Notes under the pieces: generated by a model | What the model was told of the DNA's origin: nothing | What the model saw: the letters and a program-made list of their open reading frames with translations, nothing else | Database searches by the model: none | Assembly: GCF_009649735.1 (NCBI RefSeq) | Contig: NZ_WJNH01000005.1 | Coordinates: 186,001-250,000, forward strand | Reading direction: 5' to 3' | DNA from: Salinibacillus xinjiangensis | Lineage (GTDB): Bacteria > Bacillota > Bacilli > Bacillales > Alkalibacillaceae | DNA length: 64,000 nt | Shown: one piece after another, positions 53,342-63,842 of the stretch | How positions within the stretch are numbered: the stretch's first letter is position 1 | Layout: the number at the start of each line of letters is the position of its first letter | Position numbers and translations under genes: made by a program

Positions 53342-55464
53342 CAGTTTTCCTCCTTTGCGGCTACTGCTTGGTCCGGATATTTTATACGAGAATGAAAAAT
53401 ACCTTTTAACAATTCACATACAGCTATTTCAATTTGGTTTAGATTTTGAAAAGTCAATGGACATTCCGACAATTGCCCATCAATCAACTTATCATGAATA
53501 ATGGACTTCACAACCTCCTCAAGCTTCTCTACGGAAGGTTGATTCATGGAACGTACTGCCGCTTCCACAGAGTCACAAATAAATACGATAGCAGCTTCCT
53601 TTGTTTGTGGCTTTGGACCTGGATAACGATATTGGGATTGTTTCACTTCATCATCTGCTTCTTTAGCTTTGTAATAAAAGAACTTTAATAAGCTTTGTCC
53701 ATGATGTTGTTCGGCTATATCAGTGATTTCCTTTGGCATTTTATGTTCTCTTAGTAAATATGCACCGTCATATGGGTGATTTATTATGATTTTAGCACTC
53801 TGTTCAGGTTGTAGTAAATCATGAGGATTTTTTTCCCCCATTTGATTTTCAATAAAATACCGTGGATTTACAGTTTTCCCGAGGTCATGGTAGTAGGCTG
53901 CGACTCGCGCCAACAATCCATTAGCCCCAACGGCCTCACATGCTGCCTCACTTAGGTTTGCTACCATAACACTATGGTGATATGTACCTGGCGCCTCTAC
54001 TAAAATCTTTCTAAGTAATGGATGATTCGGATTGGCCAAGCTTAGAAGCTTGGATTCTGATAATATATTTAAACCTGTTTCAAAAAAAGGCATGAGCCCG
54101 AGCGTTAATACAGAAGTGAAAAATGCACCTCCAAACCCAAATCCAATCAGTGTGAATAATTCTCTCCAATCAATTGGTGTAAACGAAATTAAAGTGAAAA
54201 ATAGAATGGTAAGAACGTTTACCACTAATATACCCAATCCGACCTTAACCATTTCACCACGATCTCTCATATTTTGAAAGAGGTAGATGCCTGTTAATTG
54301 GGAAAAGAGCATGTATAGACCTGCCTCCACATTTAAAAACCCGGGCATATGAAAATTAAACAAAATAGCTGCCATGACAGAATATATAATAGCAAGAATA
54401 ATAGCGAATCTGTCATTAATTAACCATTTAATAACCATAACCCCAGTTGCTGCTGGAACTGCTAAAAACAAACGGAGCTCATTCGTATCAAAATAACTAA
54501 ATATTTTCATAGTAGAAACGGCGCCAATACTGATAATAAAAATGGTAAATACAGTTTTCTTATCCCAATCTCGTTGGTTTAACCATTCTAAGTATAGTAA
54601 ACCTGATAAAATGAGAATTAATAATCCTAAGCCGATATATGGCAGTAGATTTCGTTCATTTTTCAAGACACCCACGAGAAGCAAGTCCTCATATATTTCA
54701 CTCGTGATCATATCCCCTGATTCAACTAGTGTCTCTCCAGCTCTAATCATCACGGGATCTACATTACTTGCTGCTTTACGTCTTTCTTCAGCCGTTTTTT
54801 CAGCATCAAAGAAGGAATTTTCAACGATAAAAAAGCTTCCAAGCTCACTTAAAGCATCTTTTAGTGAGTCTGAAAATGGCGAATACACAACATTACGGTT
54901 AAATTCAATCTCTTTTTGCCGTAAATTACTACTTTTAACGCCCGAGGTCATAATTTCGCGTGTGTGCTCTAGTAAAAATTGTTTAGCCTCTAGAAGCTCT
55001 TCTGCTTCCGCTGATAATATGGTGGCCAACGTTTCAGTATTGACATTTTTAGTAATTTCATTTCCTAACAAGCTTTCGTATTCACTTAGACGCTCTGTTT
55101 CACTTTTTTCTCCTTTACCGTCTGCCTCCATTTGGTTAATTTTTTCAGCAGCATCAAAAATTTCATTGATGTATTCCATGCGGTCTTGTGTAATCTGATC
55201 AGAAATTGTGTACTGTTCATCTACGGCTTGGACTGCTCTTTGAATTTTAGACTCCGTTTCTTTTTGATCCTCTATCGTAACTGGAGAATAAATAGTCTCT
55301 TGCGCCTCTGTAAATTCCTCAATTTCATAGGATTGTGGCTGAAGATTTGGTGCTGCCATGACAAAGAAAAAAAGACCGATTAAGATGATACAAATCATCA
55401 TCCAAACAGAAGAATCCTTCATTTCCATTTTGTTTTTTATATTCTTCCATAAAGGCTTTCTCAT
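53341..55464 (-). CDS. pgpH: Cyclic-di-AMP phosphodiesterase PgpH (7TMR-HDED)
   Basis: 707 residues. N-terminal helix (19-38), a large extracellular 7TMR-HDED domain (about 40-270), seven membrane helices (about 275-465), and a cytoplasmic HD domain (AAYYHDLGKTVNPRYF, INHPYDGAYLL, DIAEQHHG). Hydrolyses c-di-AMP to pApA. Located between phoH and ybeY as in other Firmicutes. Start follows GGGAGTAGGGG. Confidence 0.94.
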   Translation of the reverse strand: MRKPLWKNIKNKMEMKDSSVWMMICIILIGLFFFVMAAPNLQPQSYEIEEFTEAQETIYSPVTIEDQKETESKIQRAVQAVDEQYTISDQITQDRMEYINEIFDAAEKINQMEADGKGEKSETERLSEYESLLGNEITKNVNTETLATILSAEAEELLEAKQFLLEHTREIMTSGVKSSNLRQKEIEFNRNVVYSPFSDSLKDALSELGSFFIVENSFFDAEKTAEERRKAASNVDPVMIRAGETLVESGDMITSEIYEDLLLVGVLKNERNLLPYIGLGLLILILSGLLYLEWLNQRDWDKKTVFTIFIISIGAVSTMKIFSYFDTNELRLFLAVPAATGVMVIKWLINDRFAIILAIIYSVMAAILFNFHMPGFLNVEAGLYMLFSQLTGIYLFQNMRDRGEMVKVGLGILVVNVLTILFFTLISFTPIDWRELFTLIGFGFGGAFFTSVLTLGLMPFFETGLNILSESKLLSLANPNHPLLRKILVEAPGTYHHSVMVANLSEAACEAVGANGLLARVAAYYHDLGKTVNPRYFIENQMGEKNPHDLLQPEQSAKIIINHPYDGAYLLREHKMPKEITDIAEQHHGQSLLKFFYYKAKEADDEVKQSQYRYPGPKPQTKEAAIVFICDSVEAAVRSMNQPSVEKLEEVVKSIIHDKLIDGQLSECPLTFQNLNQIEIAVCELLKGIFHSRIKYPDQAVAAKEEN

Positions 55465-55509
55465 ATTTCCCCTACTCCCAAGTGTTAAAATCTCTTTATA
55501 TACAGAAAT

Positions 55510-55531
55510 AAGACCCTAATATTGGGTCTTA
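55510..55531 (-). terminator. Hairpin between phoH and pgpH
   Basis: Stem AAGACCC/GGGTCTT (7 bp), loop TAATATT, T-rich minus-strand tail after the phoH stop; possibly partial. Confidence 0.6.
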
Positions 55532-55540
55532 CATCGCTGA

Positions 55541-56500
55541 CTAATCCTTATCTTCATAGGCATCAATTATTTTTTGCACAAGTGGGTGTCTAACTACATC
55601 TGATTGCTTTAAATTAGTAAAAGAGATACCCTTTACATCTTTTAATCGTGTTTCTGCAACGTTTAAGCCAGATCGAACTCCTTTTGGTAAGTCAATTTGT
55701 GTGATGTCCCCATTAATGACCATTTTAGACCCAAAACCAAGCCTAGTTAAAAACATTTTCATTTGTTCAGGCGTCGTATTTTGGGCCTCATCTAAAATCA
55801 CAAATGCATCATCAAGTGTTCGTCCCCTCATATATGCAAGCGGTGCAACTTCAATAGTGCCTCTTTCCATTAATCTAACTGTATGCTCTGTACCCATCAC
55901 ATCGTGGAGGGCATCATAAAGTGGACGCAAATACGGGTCAACCTTTTCCTTTAAATCCCCTGGTAAAAATCCAAGACTTTCCCCTGCTTCAACAGCTGGT
56001 CTGGTTAAAATAATACGTTTTACGCTACCTGAACGCAACGCTTGAATGGCCATTACAACAGCTAAGTATGTCTTACCTGTTCCTGCAGGGCCTATTCCAA
56101 AAACTAAATCGTTGGTTTTGATGGCAGAAATGTATTCTCTTTGTCCGAGTGTTTTGACTCGTATGGATTTACCCTTTGCATTTTTAGTAAGCTCATCCTC
56201 AAATAAGGCTTCAAACTGCTCTATTTTTCCAGTTTTGGCTAGTTCAATTCCATAAATCACATCACGTTCTGTAATGGTTAACCCTTTACGAATAACCTTT
56301 AATATAGCATGTAATACTTCCTCGACTATCCGAACGTAATTTTCATTCCCTGATACTTGGACCGTTTGTCCCCGTGTTACAATCGTAACGGGTAAGAACT
56401 CTTCCAATTGCTTCAGGTTTCTATCTTCTGTTCCAAACAAGGATAGTGCTTCGTCTGGTGAAGCAAGTTCTAAATCTATTGTCTTTAAGTTATCCTGCAT
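55541..56500 (-). CDS. phoH: PhoH family ATPase
   Basis: 319 residues. N-terminal KH-like part (NYVRIVEEVL) then the PhoH ATPase: Walker A GPAGTGKT near 137-144 and Walker B AFVILDEAQN near 228-237. Roles in RNA metabolism are inferred. Start is 2 bp after the yqfD stop, with AAGGAGAA inside yqfD. Confidence 0.93.
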   Translation of the reverse strand: MQDNLKTIDLELASPDEALSLFGTEDRNLKQLEEFLPVTIVTRGQTVQVSGNENYVRIVEEVLHAILKVIRKGLTITERDVIYGIELAKTGKIEQFEALFEDELTKNAKGKSIRVKTLGQREYISAIKTNDLVFGIGPAGTGKTYLAVVMAIQALRSGSVKRIILTRPAVEAGESLGFLPGDLKEKVDPYLRPLYDALHDVMGTEHTVRLMERGTIEVAPLAYMRGRTLDDAFVILDEAQNTTPEQMKMFLTRLGFGSKMVINGDITQIDLPKGVRSGLNVAETRLKDVKGISFTNLKQSDVVRHPLVQKIIDAYEDKD

Positions 56501-56502
56501 TT

Positions 56503-57735
56503 CTATTCTCCTTGATTAATGGGTTGAGGTTTTGCAATGTCTTCTTTAACAATAAACAATAATTCTAACTTTACTTTACCATTCTCTACCTTTTCGTGCA
56601 AAATTCTTTCATCTAGAATCTCAGCATCGTGGTTAGTATGCTTTTTTAATTCTCTTTTTGCCTGTGCAATCCCTTCAGCAATGGCTGTTTTTTCATCTCT
56701 TTTCCCTGTTGTAGTTTCTTTCTCGAAGATGGTTTTCTTTTCGATGGAGAAAGGTAACTTAAAATTCAAGAAATACAAGGAATTATCCTCTTTTTCCATG
56801 TGCTTTTCCTTATAATCGGGAGAAAGGAAATCCCATATAGGAATAGAGAAATTTCCGATTTTTAGACTGTAGTGATGGTCTTTGTCTCCAGTTAGCGATT
56901 GATGCTTATATGTCAGTGGTACCGTTGTTTCTGTTGTATACCAAGTTTCAGCCATTACCGTTCCCTTGGAATGCACGTATTGTTGTCTGTCTTTTTGGTC
57001 ATCCGCGTCTTCTTTTTCACCATTTATATTCCCATTTCCCTCCTCGATTATACCGGATACAAGAATATCACCTTTTTTCACCTTTTGATAAACGGCTACC
57101 TTAGGTGACCCCTTTTCAACTAGCATTTCCATAATGGTGCCATCTTTACTCGCCACAAGGTGCTGTGGCATGCTTTTTTGTTCTTTGTCTACCACTGTTT
57201 TTTCCACACCTTGTACAATATAAGTTGTCCCTTTTTCCTCGATTCCAAGCCACATTATATCCTTTAATTCGTTGGTAATATTACGTTCAATATCATCCAC
57301 CGAACGAAGGGTAAATTTGAATACCCCTTCCTTTAACCCATAATCATCCAATCTTTCTTGTATTTTATACTCCATTTCAGGTGATACCCCAACAATTTTT
57401 ACTTGCCAAACCATGTTGGATAAAATAAAGATTAGGACTAAGCTTAAAAAGAGACCAATTATCAGGGGCTTTCTAAATCTAAGGTGTGCTAAAATAAAGG
57501 GTAGTCCATTTTTTTCTTTTAAAGAAACCTTATATCCTAACCTCCTCCGAATCTGTCGAATGTTAGTTAAATTTTTCAAATGGACCTTTGCCTCAATTTC
57601 CATTTCACTATTTCTCCTAATATCCCAAATAGCTATGTCCTCTCGTATACATTGATTTAAAAACAATTCAGGCTTTTTTCCTTTAATTTGTATCGTTATG
57701 TACCCCTTAAAAAACAGACCTTGCTTAAATTTCAT
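56503..57735 (-). CDS. yqfD: Sporulation protein YqfD
   Basis: 410 residues. Cytoplasmic N-terminal domain (1-80), a single membrane helix (91-110), and a large extracytoplasmic beta-rich domain with repeated VQGVEKTVV and GDILVSG segments. Under sigma-E in B. subtilis. ATG 57735 gives MKFKQGLFFKGYITIQ; in-frame codons further upstream would run through the palindromic repeat, so they are not coding. Confidence 0.9.
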   Translation of the reverse strand: MKFKQGLFFKGYITIQIKGKKPELFLNQCIREDIAIWDIRRNSEMEIEAKVHLKNLTNIRQIRRRLGYKVSLKEKNGLPFILAHLRFRKPLIIGLFLSLVLIFILSNMVWQVKIVGVSPEMEYKIQERLDDYGLKEGVFKFTLRSVDDIERNITNELKDIMWLGIEEKGTTYIVQGVEKTVVDKEQKSMPQHLVASKDGTIMEMLVEKGSPKVAVYQKVKKGDILVSGIIEEGNGNINGEKEDADDQKDRQQYVHSKGTVMAETWYTTETTVPLTYKHQSLTGDKDHHYSLKIGNFSIPIWDFLSPDYKEKHMEKEDNSLYFLNFKLPFSIEKKTIFEKETTTGKRDEKTAIAEGIAQAKRELKKHTNHDAEILDERILHEKVENGKVKLELLFIVKEDIAKPQPINQGE

Positions 57736-57769
57736 AACTCCACCCCTTAACATGTACCAAATTCGGCAA

Positions 57770-57831
57770 GTGCCAGGCACTGAGAATCGATTTTCGCCAG
57801 TAATGGCGAAAGTCAATAAAGTGCCAGGCAC
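57770..57831. repeat. Palindromic repeat element between yqfC and yqfD
   Basis: Two copies of the palindrome-like GTGCCAGGCAC (57770-57780 and 57821-57831) flank a hairpin TTTCGCCA-GTAA-TGGCGAAA (57792-57811). Total 62 bp. The second copy ends 3 bp before the yqfC stop codon. Confidence 0.8.
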
Positions 57832-57834
57832 GTG

Positions 57835-58116
57835 TTAGTTATCTACATATTGAACATCCTGAATTTTACCCTCTATAATGATTTCTTCTTGAAGCATAGT
57901 CTTAAGTACAAAATTCTCTCCTCTAACGCGTACATATCCTTGATTTGTCTTTACAACAATTTCGTTTTCAGTAAATGTTACGAGGCCATGGTGATTCTCA
58001 ATATATGCGTGTAATTGGCCAATTGTTGTGATTCTCGGAAGATCAAGTAATACATCATCAGGGAGATTGAAATAATGTGCTACCCATTGTTTCATTCGAC
58101 CTCGCCATTTGTTCAT
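57835..58116 (-). CDS. yqfC: Sporulation protein YqfC
   Basis: 93 residues of the YabP/YqfC family, MNKWRGRMKQWVAHYFNLPD then a beta-rich core. Expressed from sigma-E in B. subtilis; operon with yqfD. ATG 58116 lies 9 nt after GGAGGGGG. Confidence 0.9.
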   Translation of the reverse strand: MNKWRGRMKQWVAHYFNLPDDVLLDLPRITTIGQLHAYIENHHGLVTFTENEIVVKTNQGYVRVRGENFVLKTMLQEEIIIEGKIQDVQYVDN

Positions 58117-58149
58117 CAAAATAGCCCCCTCCCTGAATATATATGTATG

Positions 58150-58185
58150 AAAAAAGCACGAAATGTATCACTACATTTCGTGCTT
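58150..58185 (-). terminator. Terminator of the floA operon
   Basis: 14-bp perfect stem AAGCACGAAATGTA/TACATTTCGTGCTT, loop TCAC, T-run on the minus strand, separating yqfB-position gene from yqfC. Confidence 0.9.
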
Positions 58186-58197
58186 AAAGAAAATTCC

Positions 58198-58668
58198 TTA
58201 TTTTATTTTTCGCTGATAGTTTGAACGATAAGGATTATGAGCTCTAGGTGAGCTTAATACTTCGTTCATAATTAAACTTTCGACAATTCGCTTTTGCTTT
58301 AATTGCTTTTTCATCGAAATTGAACTAAAAGCTGGATTGTTTTGTTCTTTTCGTCGTTCTAGCGAAAGGGAAGGTTCAACGATTTTGCTCTTGGTAATAT
58401 CTTGACTACCTACATGGCTGTTTTCAGAAGTTATTGTATGCTCTTTGGTTGCTTCTCTTGCAGTAGTTATGTTTTCGTCTTTCCGCTCCCGCTGACTCAC
58501 AGTATCCCGTTCTTGGGATCTTGTTTCCTGATAGGTCCTCCCAGACGGGGTTGGAGTTGGTTTTGGTCCGGCTACTGGCCTAGGATTTTTTTCAACCTCC
58601 TGATCTTTGCCGGTAAAAAGACTGATAGCTCCAAAGACGAGCGCTACCAAAATGGCTAAAAAGTCCAT
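58198..58668 (-). CDS. Protein at the yqfB position, single-helix anchor
   Basis: 156 residues: N-terminal helix MDFLAILVALVFGAISLFTG then a Pro-rich and highly charged, low-complexity cytoplasmic tail. The C-terminal segment KKQLKQKRIVESLIMNEVLSS is predicted helical. By position (after floA, before yqfC) it is the yqfB equivalent, which has no known function. Last gene of the nfeD-floA operon. Confidence 0.75.
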   Translation of the reverse strand: MDFLAILVALVFGAISLFTGKDQEVEKNPRPVAGPKPTPTPSGRTYQETRSQERDTVSQRERKDENITTAREATKEHTITSENSHVGSQDITKSKIVEPSLSLERRKEQNNPAFSSISMKKQLKQKRIVESLIMNEVLSSPRAHNPYRSNYQRKIK

Positions 58669-58698
58669 TTTCTCGCCCCCTTATGAATCTTATTCATC

Positions 58699-59688
58699 TT
58701 ATTCATGATCTTCATCTTCATGCTTACTTAATTTACTAATCATGTCTCTCATATCAGTATCAGCCATTATATTTTTCAGATTTTGATAATCCATTACACC
58801 AATATTTCCTGACCGTAAAGCTTCAGCCATTGCAAGTGGTACCTCAGCCTCAGCTTCCACAACTTTAGCCTGCATTTCTTGAACGCGAGCAACCATTTCT
58901 TGCTCTTGAGCAACTGCCATTGCACGACGTTCTTCGGCTTTCGCTTGCGCAATGTTTTTATCTGCTTCAGCTTGATCTGTTTGCAAGGTTGCACCAATGT
59001 TCTTCCCAATATCAATGTCTGCAATATCAATGGATAAAATCTCAAAAGCAGTCCCAGAATCCAGACCTTTAGATAGGACAGTTTGTGAAATTAAATCAGG
59101 ATTTTCCAGAACCTTTGTATGAGCATCAGAGCTACCGATAGTAGAAACGATTCCTTCACCAACACGGGCAATGATCGTTTCTTCACCAGCACCCCCAACT
59201 AATCGATCAATGTTGGCACGAACTGTAATTCTTGCCTTTGCTTTCACTTCAATACCATCCATTGCAATACCCGCAATAAATGGTGTTTCGATAACTTTAG
59301 GGTTTACACTCATTTGAACGGCTTCAAGCACATCACGCCCAGCCAAATCAATCGCTGCAGCACGTTCAAAACTCAATTCAATGTTAGCTCTTTGTGCAGC
59401 AATTAGTGCATTCACGACGCGGTCAACATTACCACCTGCTAAATAGTGCCCTTCAAGTTGATTTGTGTGAACATCCACACCCGCTTTATGGGCTTTAATT
59501 AGAGGGTTGATGACCATTCTAGGAACTACTCTACGTAAACGCATTCCTACTAAAGAAAAAATATTGATTCTGACTCCTGCTGCAATTGCACTAATCCAGA
59601 GAGTTACTGGAATGAAGGTAAATAAAAGTGCAATAGCAATAATGATGATTCCAATAAAAACGATTGGCATTAATGCTTCATATTCCAT
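58699..59688 (-). CDS. floA: Flotillin-like protein FloA
   Basis: 329 residues. A hydrophobic hairpin at the N-terminus (10-38) is followed by an SPFH-like domain and the Ala/Glu-rich coiled coil ([19 protein letters not shown]). Forms membrane microdomains with NfeD-type partners. Immediately downstream of the ClpP-NfeD gene (14 bp). Confidence 0.95.
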   Translation of the reverse strand: MEYEALMPIVFIGIIIIAIALLFTFIPVTLWISAIAAGVRINIFSLVGMRLRRVVPRMVINPLIKAHKAGVDVHTNQLEGHYLAGGNVDRVVNALIAAQRANIELSFERAAAIDLAGRDVLEAVQMSVNPKVIETPFIAGIAMDGIEVKAKARITVRANIDRLVGGAGEETIIARVGEGIVSTIGSSDAHTKVLENPDLISQTVLSKGLDSGTAFEILSIDIADIDIGKNIGATLQTDQAEADKNIAQAKAEERRAMAVAQEQEMVARVQEMQAKVVEAEAEVPLAMAEALRSGNIGVMDYQNLKNIMADTDMRDMISKLSKHEDEDHE

Positions 59689-59702
59689 TGATTTTTCCTC
59701 CT

Positions 59703-61031
59703 TTAATCTATTTGTTCTCTCACTACAATACGAGAGCCTTCAACTTTAACAATTTTGACCTCTTTCCCCTGCTGAATATATCCACCCTCAGTTACCACAT
59801 CTAATCTTTCATCATCAAAAATAGCTGTTCCTGAAGGGCGTAAGGGGGTTAGAGTTTTCCCTACTAATCCAATTAATTCTAATCGATTAATTGTTGAAAC
59901 AAACCCTTTTTCGGTTGTTGTTCGTTCGCTTAATATAATATTTCGTAGCAGTCCTTTTTCGAGACCTACCTTTTTAAATAAGATGACAGATACAATAATG
60001 GAAACAAGTATAGCAATGCTAACACTCATGGCCATATGTCCTAAATCTGCACCTGACATAAACAGAGAAACAAGGATTGCACCTACACCGATTATACCAA
60101 GGATTCCTCCTGGCACAAAAAATTCAATTGCAATACAAACTATACCTGCTATTAATAATATAAGGGCTTCAAAGCCTGCGAGTCCTGCTATCATATGCCC
60201 ATAGAAAAACAGTATAAGTGATGCCAAACCCATTGCACCAGGTATGCCAAAGCCAGGAGAATAAAGCTCCACAATAAACCCAAGACTGGCTACAGACAGT
60301 AGAATCGGAACGACCACAGGATTTGTCACAAACCTAGCAATATGTTCTGCTAATGTAGGTTCAGAAGTCTGCACTTGCGCATTTTCAAGGTTTAGCATCG
60401 ATAACAATTCAGTGCGTTCTTCGGCGATTCCTTCTGCATATTGAACCTCAACGGCCTCGTTGGCACGAAGAGTTAAAAACTCCCCTTCCCCAGCCCGATA
60501 TTCAGGTAAATCAATAGAGGCATCTGCCATCGCCTGCGCATATAAAGGATCTCGTCCATTATGTTCTGCAGCAGCTGTCATATCCGCTATCCATGCTGAT
60601 TGTGCTTTCTTATCAGCTGCTGTTCCATCTGAATTAATAACCCCAGATGCTCCCATGGTTGCAGTAGGCTTCATATAGATTTGATCGGCATTCAAGGCTA
60701 TATAGGAACCAGCAGATAAAGCTTCATTCAGAACATATGCTGTGTTCGGAATTTCTAGGTCTAGCAAAATATCAGCAATTTCACCAGCAGCAGCAACGGC
60801 TCCCCCTGGAGTGTTAATTTCAAAGATAATATGATCGGCTCCACTTTTATGGGCTTCCTCGATACTACGTTCTAAAAAAGCGGCCAAACCACGCTCAACA
60901 TTGTCTTCCACTGGTATAACGTAAACAACTTTTCCTTCCCCATTGCCCTCGGCATGCGTCTGGAAGAGTGGAAATAGTATTAGTAGAAGTGCAGTAACGG
61001 TTATCAACCGACTCCACTTGAATCTCGGCAT
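59703..61031 (-). CDS. yqeZ: NfeD family membrane protease (NfeD1b)
   Basis: 442 residues. Signal peptide (1-27), ClpP-like serine protease domain with EINTPGGAV and the catalytic Ser106 (NEALSAGSY), four to five membrane helices (about 235-360) and a C-terminal OB-fold ([14 protein letters not shown]). Pairs with FloA. Start follows AAAGGAGTGATAAGGG. Confidence 0.92.
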   Translation of the reverse strand: MPRFKWSRLITVTALLLILFPLFQTHAEGNGEGKVVYVIPVEDNVERGLAAFLERSIEEAHKSGADHIIFEINTPGGAVAAAGEIADILLDLEIPNTAYVLNEALSAGSYIALNADQIYMKPTATMGASGVINSDGTAADKKAQSAWIADMTAAAEHNGRDPLYAQAMADASIDLPEYRAGEGEFLTLRANEAVEVQYAEGIAEERTELLSMLNLENAQVQTSEPTLAEHIARFVTNPVVVPILLSVASLGFIVELYSPGFGIPGAMGLASLILFFYGHMIAGLAGFEALILLIAGIVCIAIEFFVPGGILGIIGVGAILVSLFMSGADLGHMAMSVSIAILVSIIVSVILFKKVGLEKGLLRNIILSERTTTEKGFVSTINRLELIGLVGKTLTPLRPSGTAIFDDERLDVVTEGGYIQQGKEVKIVKVEGSRIVVREQID

Positions 61032-61159
61032 CCCTTATCACTCCTTTCTAGCCTCATATTAACGTTTACGTTTTGATCCATTAAAATGTTTCAAAAAATA
61101 TTAAGGCTATTAAAATGATGATGATTATGTACACAGTAAACTAGCTTGGGTAAATGTGA

Positions 61160-61188
61160 AAAAAAGGCTGCCAAAAGTGGCAACCTTT
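61160..61188 (-). terminator. Terminator of yqeY
   Basis: Stem AAAGGCTGCCA/TGGCAACCTTT (11 bp, one wobble), loop AAAG, T-run on the minus strand, about 33 bp past the yqeY stop. Confidence 0.85.
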
Positions 61189-61220
61189 TTCAATTCCGAC
61201 CTATCTCTGACAGGTTTTCT

Positions 61221-61667
61221 TTACGATAAGTGTTCCATAACGAGTTGATTCACTTTTCCGCCGTCCGCTTTTCCTTTTACTTTCGGCATTAAAGCACCCA
61301 TTACTTTACCCATGTCAGATTTTGATTCGGCACCGACAGCTTTTATTGTATCTACAACCAATTCGGTTAACTCTTCATCGGATAACTGCTCAGGCATGTA
61401 TTTTTGTAAAACATTTAATTCATCCTTAGTTTTTTCAACTAAGTCATCTCGGCCGGCATTTTCAAATTCTTGGAGGGAATCATTTCTTTGCTTTAACTCG
61501 CGCGATAGCACAGACAATTCTTCGTCCTCTGTCAATTGGTCTTTCCCCAATTTAATCGCTTCATTTTGAATCGAAGCTTTTACCATACGGATAACACCTA
61601 ATGCTTGTTTATCCTTACTTCTCATTGCTTCCTTCATATCATGATTAAGACGATCAAGCAAAGTCAC
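61221..61667 (-). CDS. yqeY: YqeY family (GatB-related) protein
   Basis: 148 residues, helical YqeY/Aim41 family: [20 protein letters not shown] and [17 protein letters not shown]. Related to the C-terminal tail of GatB; a tRNA-linked function is suspected but not proved. Forms an operon with rpsU (17 bp). Confidence 0.93.
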   Translation of the reverse strand: MTLLDRLNHDMKEAMRSKDKQALGVIRMVKASIQNEAIKLGKDQLTEDEELSVLSRELKQRNDSLQEFENAGRDDLVEKTKDELNVLQKYMPEQLSDEELTELVVDTIKAVGAESKSDMGKVMGALMPKVKGKADGGKVNQLVMEHLS

Positions 61668-61684
61668 TTATACTACACCCTCTT

Positions 61685-61858
61685 TTACTTTTTACGCTTC
61701 CTTGCAGCCTCTGATTTCTTCTTTCTTCTTACGCTTGGCTTTTCGTAGTATTCACGTTTACGGTACTCAGATAAAGTTCCGCTCTTAGAAACTGTACGTT
61801 TAAAGCGACGAAGTGCATCTTCAAGAGACTCATTCTTACGTACGCGAGTATTTGACAT
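61685..61858 (-). CDS. rpsU: 30S ribosomal protein S21
   Basis: 57 residues, [19 protein letters not shown] with a highly basic C-terminus ([15 protein letters not shown]). ATG 61858 follows GGAGGGAGGG; upstream in-frame codons precede that site and are not used. Confidence 0.97.
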   Translation of the reverse strand: MSNTRVRKNESLEDALRRFKRTVSKSGTLSEYRKREYYEKPSVRRKKKSEAARKRKK

Positions 61859-62052
61859 GCTTATTTCCCTCCCTCCAACTACACAAAACAATCTCGGTGA
61901 CATGTACCGAGTGATACATATCTTTTCATATTATATTAAAATATACGCCTATGGTCAACTTTTTACCGAACAATTCTATAAGAAATGCATAGAAAATAAA
62001 AATATGGACATGAATAGTCGACTTGTCCATACAATGTATTGAGGTGAATACA

Positions 62053-62979
62053 TTGGAAAGTATATGGTCGATGTTTATTGTATATATTGGCATTTTTCTA
62101 TTTGGTATGATTCTATTAAAAACAGGTATACAGCAAATATCCTACCACAAGACGAAGATGTGGCTCATGAAGCACACTTCCAATCCACTCAAAGGATTTC
62201 TAATTGGCATCGCTATTACAGCTGTTTTACAAAGCAGTTCCACGACCATTGTCCTAATCGTAAGTTTGACATCGGTAGGATTACTTCCATTTACTCATGC
62301 AATTGCGATTATTTTGGGAGCCAATGTTGGGACAACTGTTACAGCAGAAATCATGGCTCTTTCTAATCTATGGTTGATGTGGTCCACCCTGATTCTTGGT
62401 TTCATACTTATGTGTATCCATAAGCAAGTCATTTTTTCCATTGGCTGTGTATTATTTGGCTTAGGAACCATTTTTACTGCTCTCTATGGATTTGAGAGTC
62501 TTGTGGAGCCAATTCAAAGGACTCCCTACATTGAAAATGGATTATATACGATTAGTACCAATACCAGTTATAGTATCTTATTTGGAGTCATAATTACTGG
62601 CATTATTCAATCATCTAGTGCATTTACAGGCATGATTATGAGCTTTATGAATGAGAATCTATTAAATCTTAGTAGTGGTATTGCTATGGTTTTAGGGGCC
62701 AATATCGGGACATGTTTTACAGCTATTTTAGCTTCTATTGGCAGTAGAATAGAAGCCAAGTGGACAGCATATGCGCATGTGTGGATTAATCTTATAGGGG
62801 TATTATGTTTCATTCCTTTTATTCATTGGCTTGGAGATTTGGTCGTTAATGTGACGCCTATCCCTGGAAGACAGTTAGCTCATGCATCTGTCCTATTCAA
62901 CATCATCACTAGTTTATTGTTTTTACCCTTTATTAAGCCTTTGGCAACATTTATTAAGCTTACCAGTAAAAAAATTTAG
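62053..62979 (+). CDS. yqeW: Na/Pi cotransporter family protein, YqeW type (no PhoU domain)
   Basis: 308 residues. Two inverted repeats, each with QSSS (TAVLQSSSTTIV and TGIIQSSSAFTG), and GANVGTT/GANIGTC. Eight membrane helices; there is no C-terminal PhoU domain, unlike the carrier at 31.9 kb. Start TTG 62053 is 6 nt after GAGGTG. Stands between rpsU (divergent) and deoC (convergent) as in B. subtilis. Confidence 0.88.
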   Translation: MESIWSMFIVYIGIFLFGMILLKTGIQQISYHKTKMWLMKHTSNPLKGFLIGIAITAVLQSSSTTIVLIVSLTSVGLLPFTHAIAIILGANVGTTVTAEIMALSNLWLMWSTLILGFILMCIHKQVIFSIGCVLFGLGTIFTALYGFESLVEPIQRTPYIENGLYTISTNTSYSILFGVIITGIIQSSSAFTGMIMSFMNENLLNLSSGIAMVLGANIGTCFTAILASIGSRIEAKWTAYAHVWINLIGVLCFIPFIHWLGDLVVNVTPIPGRQLAHASVLFNIITSLLFLPFIKPLATFIKLTSKKI

Positions 62980-63001
62980 TCGTATATTAATAAAATTGGA
63001 A

Positions 63002-63032
63002 ACAGCCCTATCCAAATAAGGATGAGGGCTGT
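63002..63032. terminator. Hairpin between yqeW and deoC
   Basis: Stem ACAGCCCTATCC/GGATGAGGGCTGT with a one-base bulge and loop AAATAA, between converging genes. Confidence 0.7.
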
Positions 63033-63043
63033 ATATAATTTCG

Positions 63044-63715
63044 TTAATAAGATTCGTTACCTTCTCCACCAGTTACAATCGCAACACCTGCACTAGCACC
63101 AATACGTGTTGCCCCTGCTTTGATCATATCATCTGTTGCTTTACCGTCACGGACACCGCCAGATGCTTTTACTCCCATCTCTGGACCAACTGTTTTACGC
63201 ATTAATTCAATGTCTTCAACAGTAGCACCGCCACCTGAAAATCCGGTAGATGTTTTAACATAATCAGCTTTAGCTTCTTTTGCTAGCTGACAGGCTTTTA
63301 CTTTTTCATCATTTGTTAGTAGAGACGTTTCGATAATTACTTTAACCAAGGCCTTCCCTTGTGCTTCTTTAACAACAGCTTCAATATCAGCCCGAACGGT
63401 GTCAGCGTCACCATCCTTTAACGCGCCAACATTGATGACCATGTCCACTTCTTCAGCCCCATTTTCTATTGCATTCTTTGTTTCAAATGCCTTCACCTCA
63501 GAAGTTGTAGCTCCAAGCGGAAATCCTATCACTGTACAAACCTTAACAGGCGTATTTTTGAGTTTTTCATAGCAATATGAAACCCAATATGGATTGACAC
63601 AAACAGAAGCAAACTCATACTGCTTCGCTTCATCGCAAATTTGATCAATTTTTTCCTTTTGAGTTTCAGGTTTTAATTGTGTGTGATCAATTTTTTTTGC
63701 AAGACCTTCGCTCAT
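63044..63715 (-). CDS. deoC: Deoxyribose-phosphate aldolase
   Basis: 223 residues. Cleaves 2-deoxyribose 5-phosphate to glyceraldehyde 3-phosphate and acetaldehyde in nucleoside salvage. TIM barrel with the Schiff-base Lys154 (DYVKTSTGF), supporting Lys182 (VKASGGVRD) and Asp91. ATG 63715 follows AGGTGAAATTC; GTG 63724 overlaps that site. Monocistronic here; no cdd or pdp neighbour. Confidence 0.95.
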   Translation of the reverse strand: MSEGLAKKIDHTQLKPETQKEKIDQICDEAKQYEFASVCVNPYWVSYCYEKLKNTPVKVCTVIGFPLGATTSEVKAFETKNAIENGAEEVDMVINVGALKDGDADTVRADIEAVVKEAQGKALVKVIIETSLLTNDEKVKACQLAKEAKADYVKTSTGFSGGGATVEDIELMRKTVGPEMGVKASGGVRDGKATDDMIKAGATRIGASAGVAIVTGGEGNESY

Positions 63716-63800
63716 GAATTTCACCTACTTTATTTATCATTTTATGTACCGGTTTAATATTAACATTCCCTAAATGAAAATGCTATGTACCATAAGAGTC

Positions 63801-63831
63801 AAAAGAGGGCTTTCCTAACTAGAAAGCCCTC
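63801..63831 (-). terminator. Terminator of the gene at the right edge
   Basis: 10-bp stem GAGGGCTTTC/GAAAGCCCTC, loop CTAACTA, T-run on the minus strand, 12 bp past the partial gene's stop. Confidence 0.8.
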
Positions 63832-63842
63832 AACTATGAAAC

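Noticed and set aside
57736-57831. N-terminal extension of yqfD by 32 codons
   Set aside because: The extension is made of the palindromic repeat element and lacks a ribosome site; the family start is the ATG at 57735.
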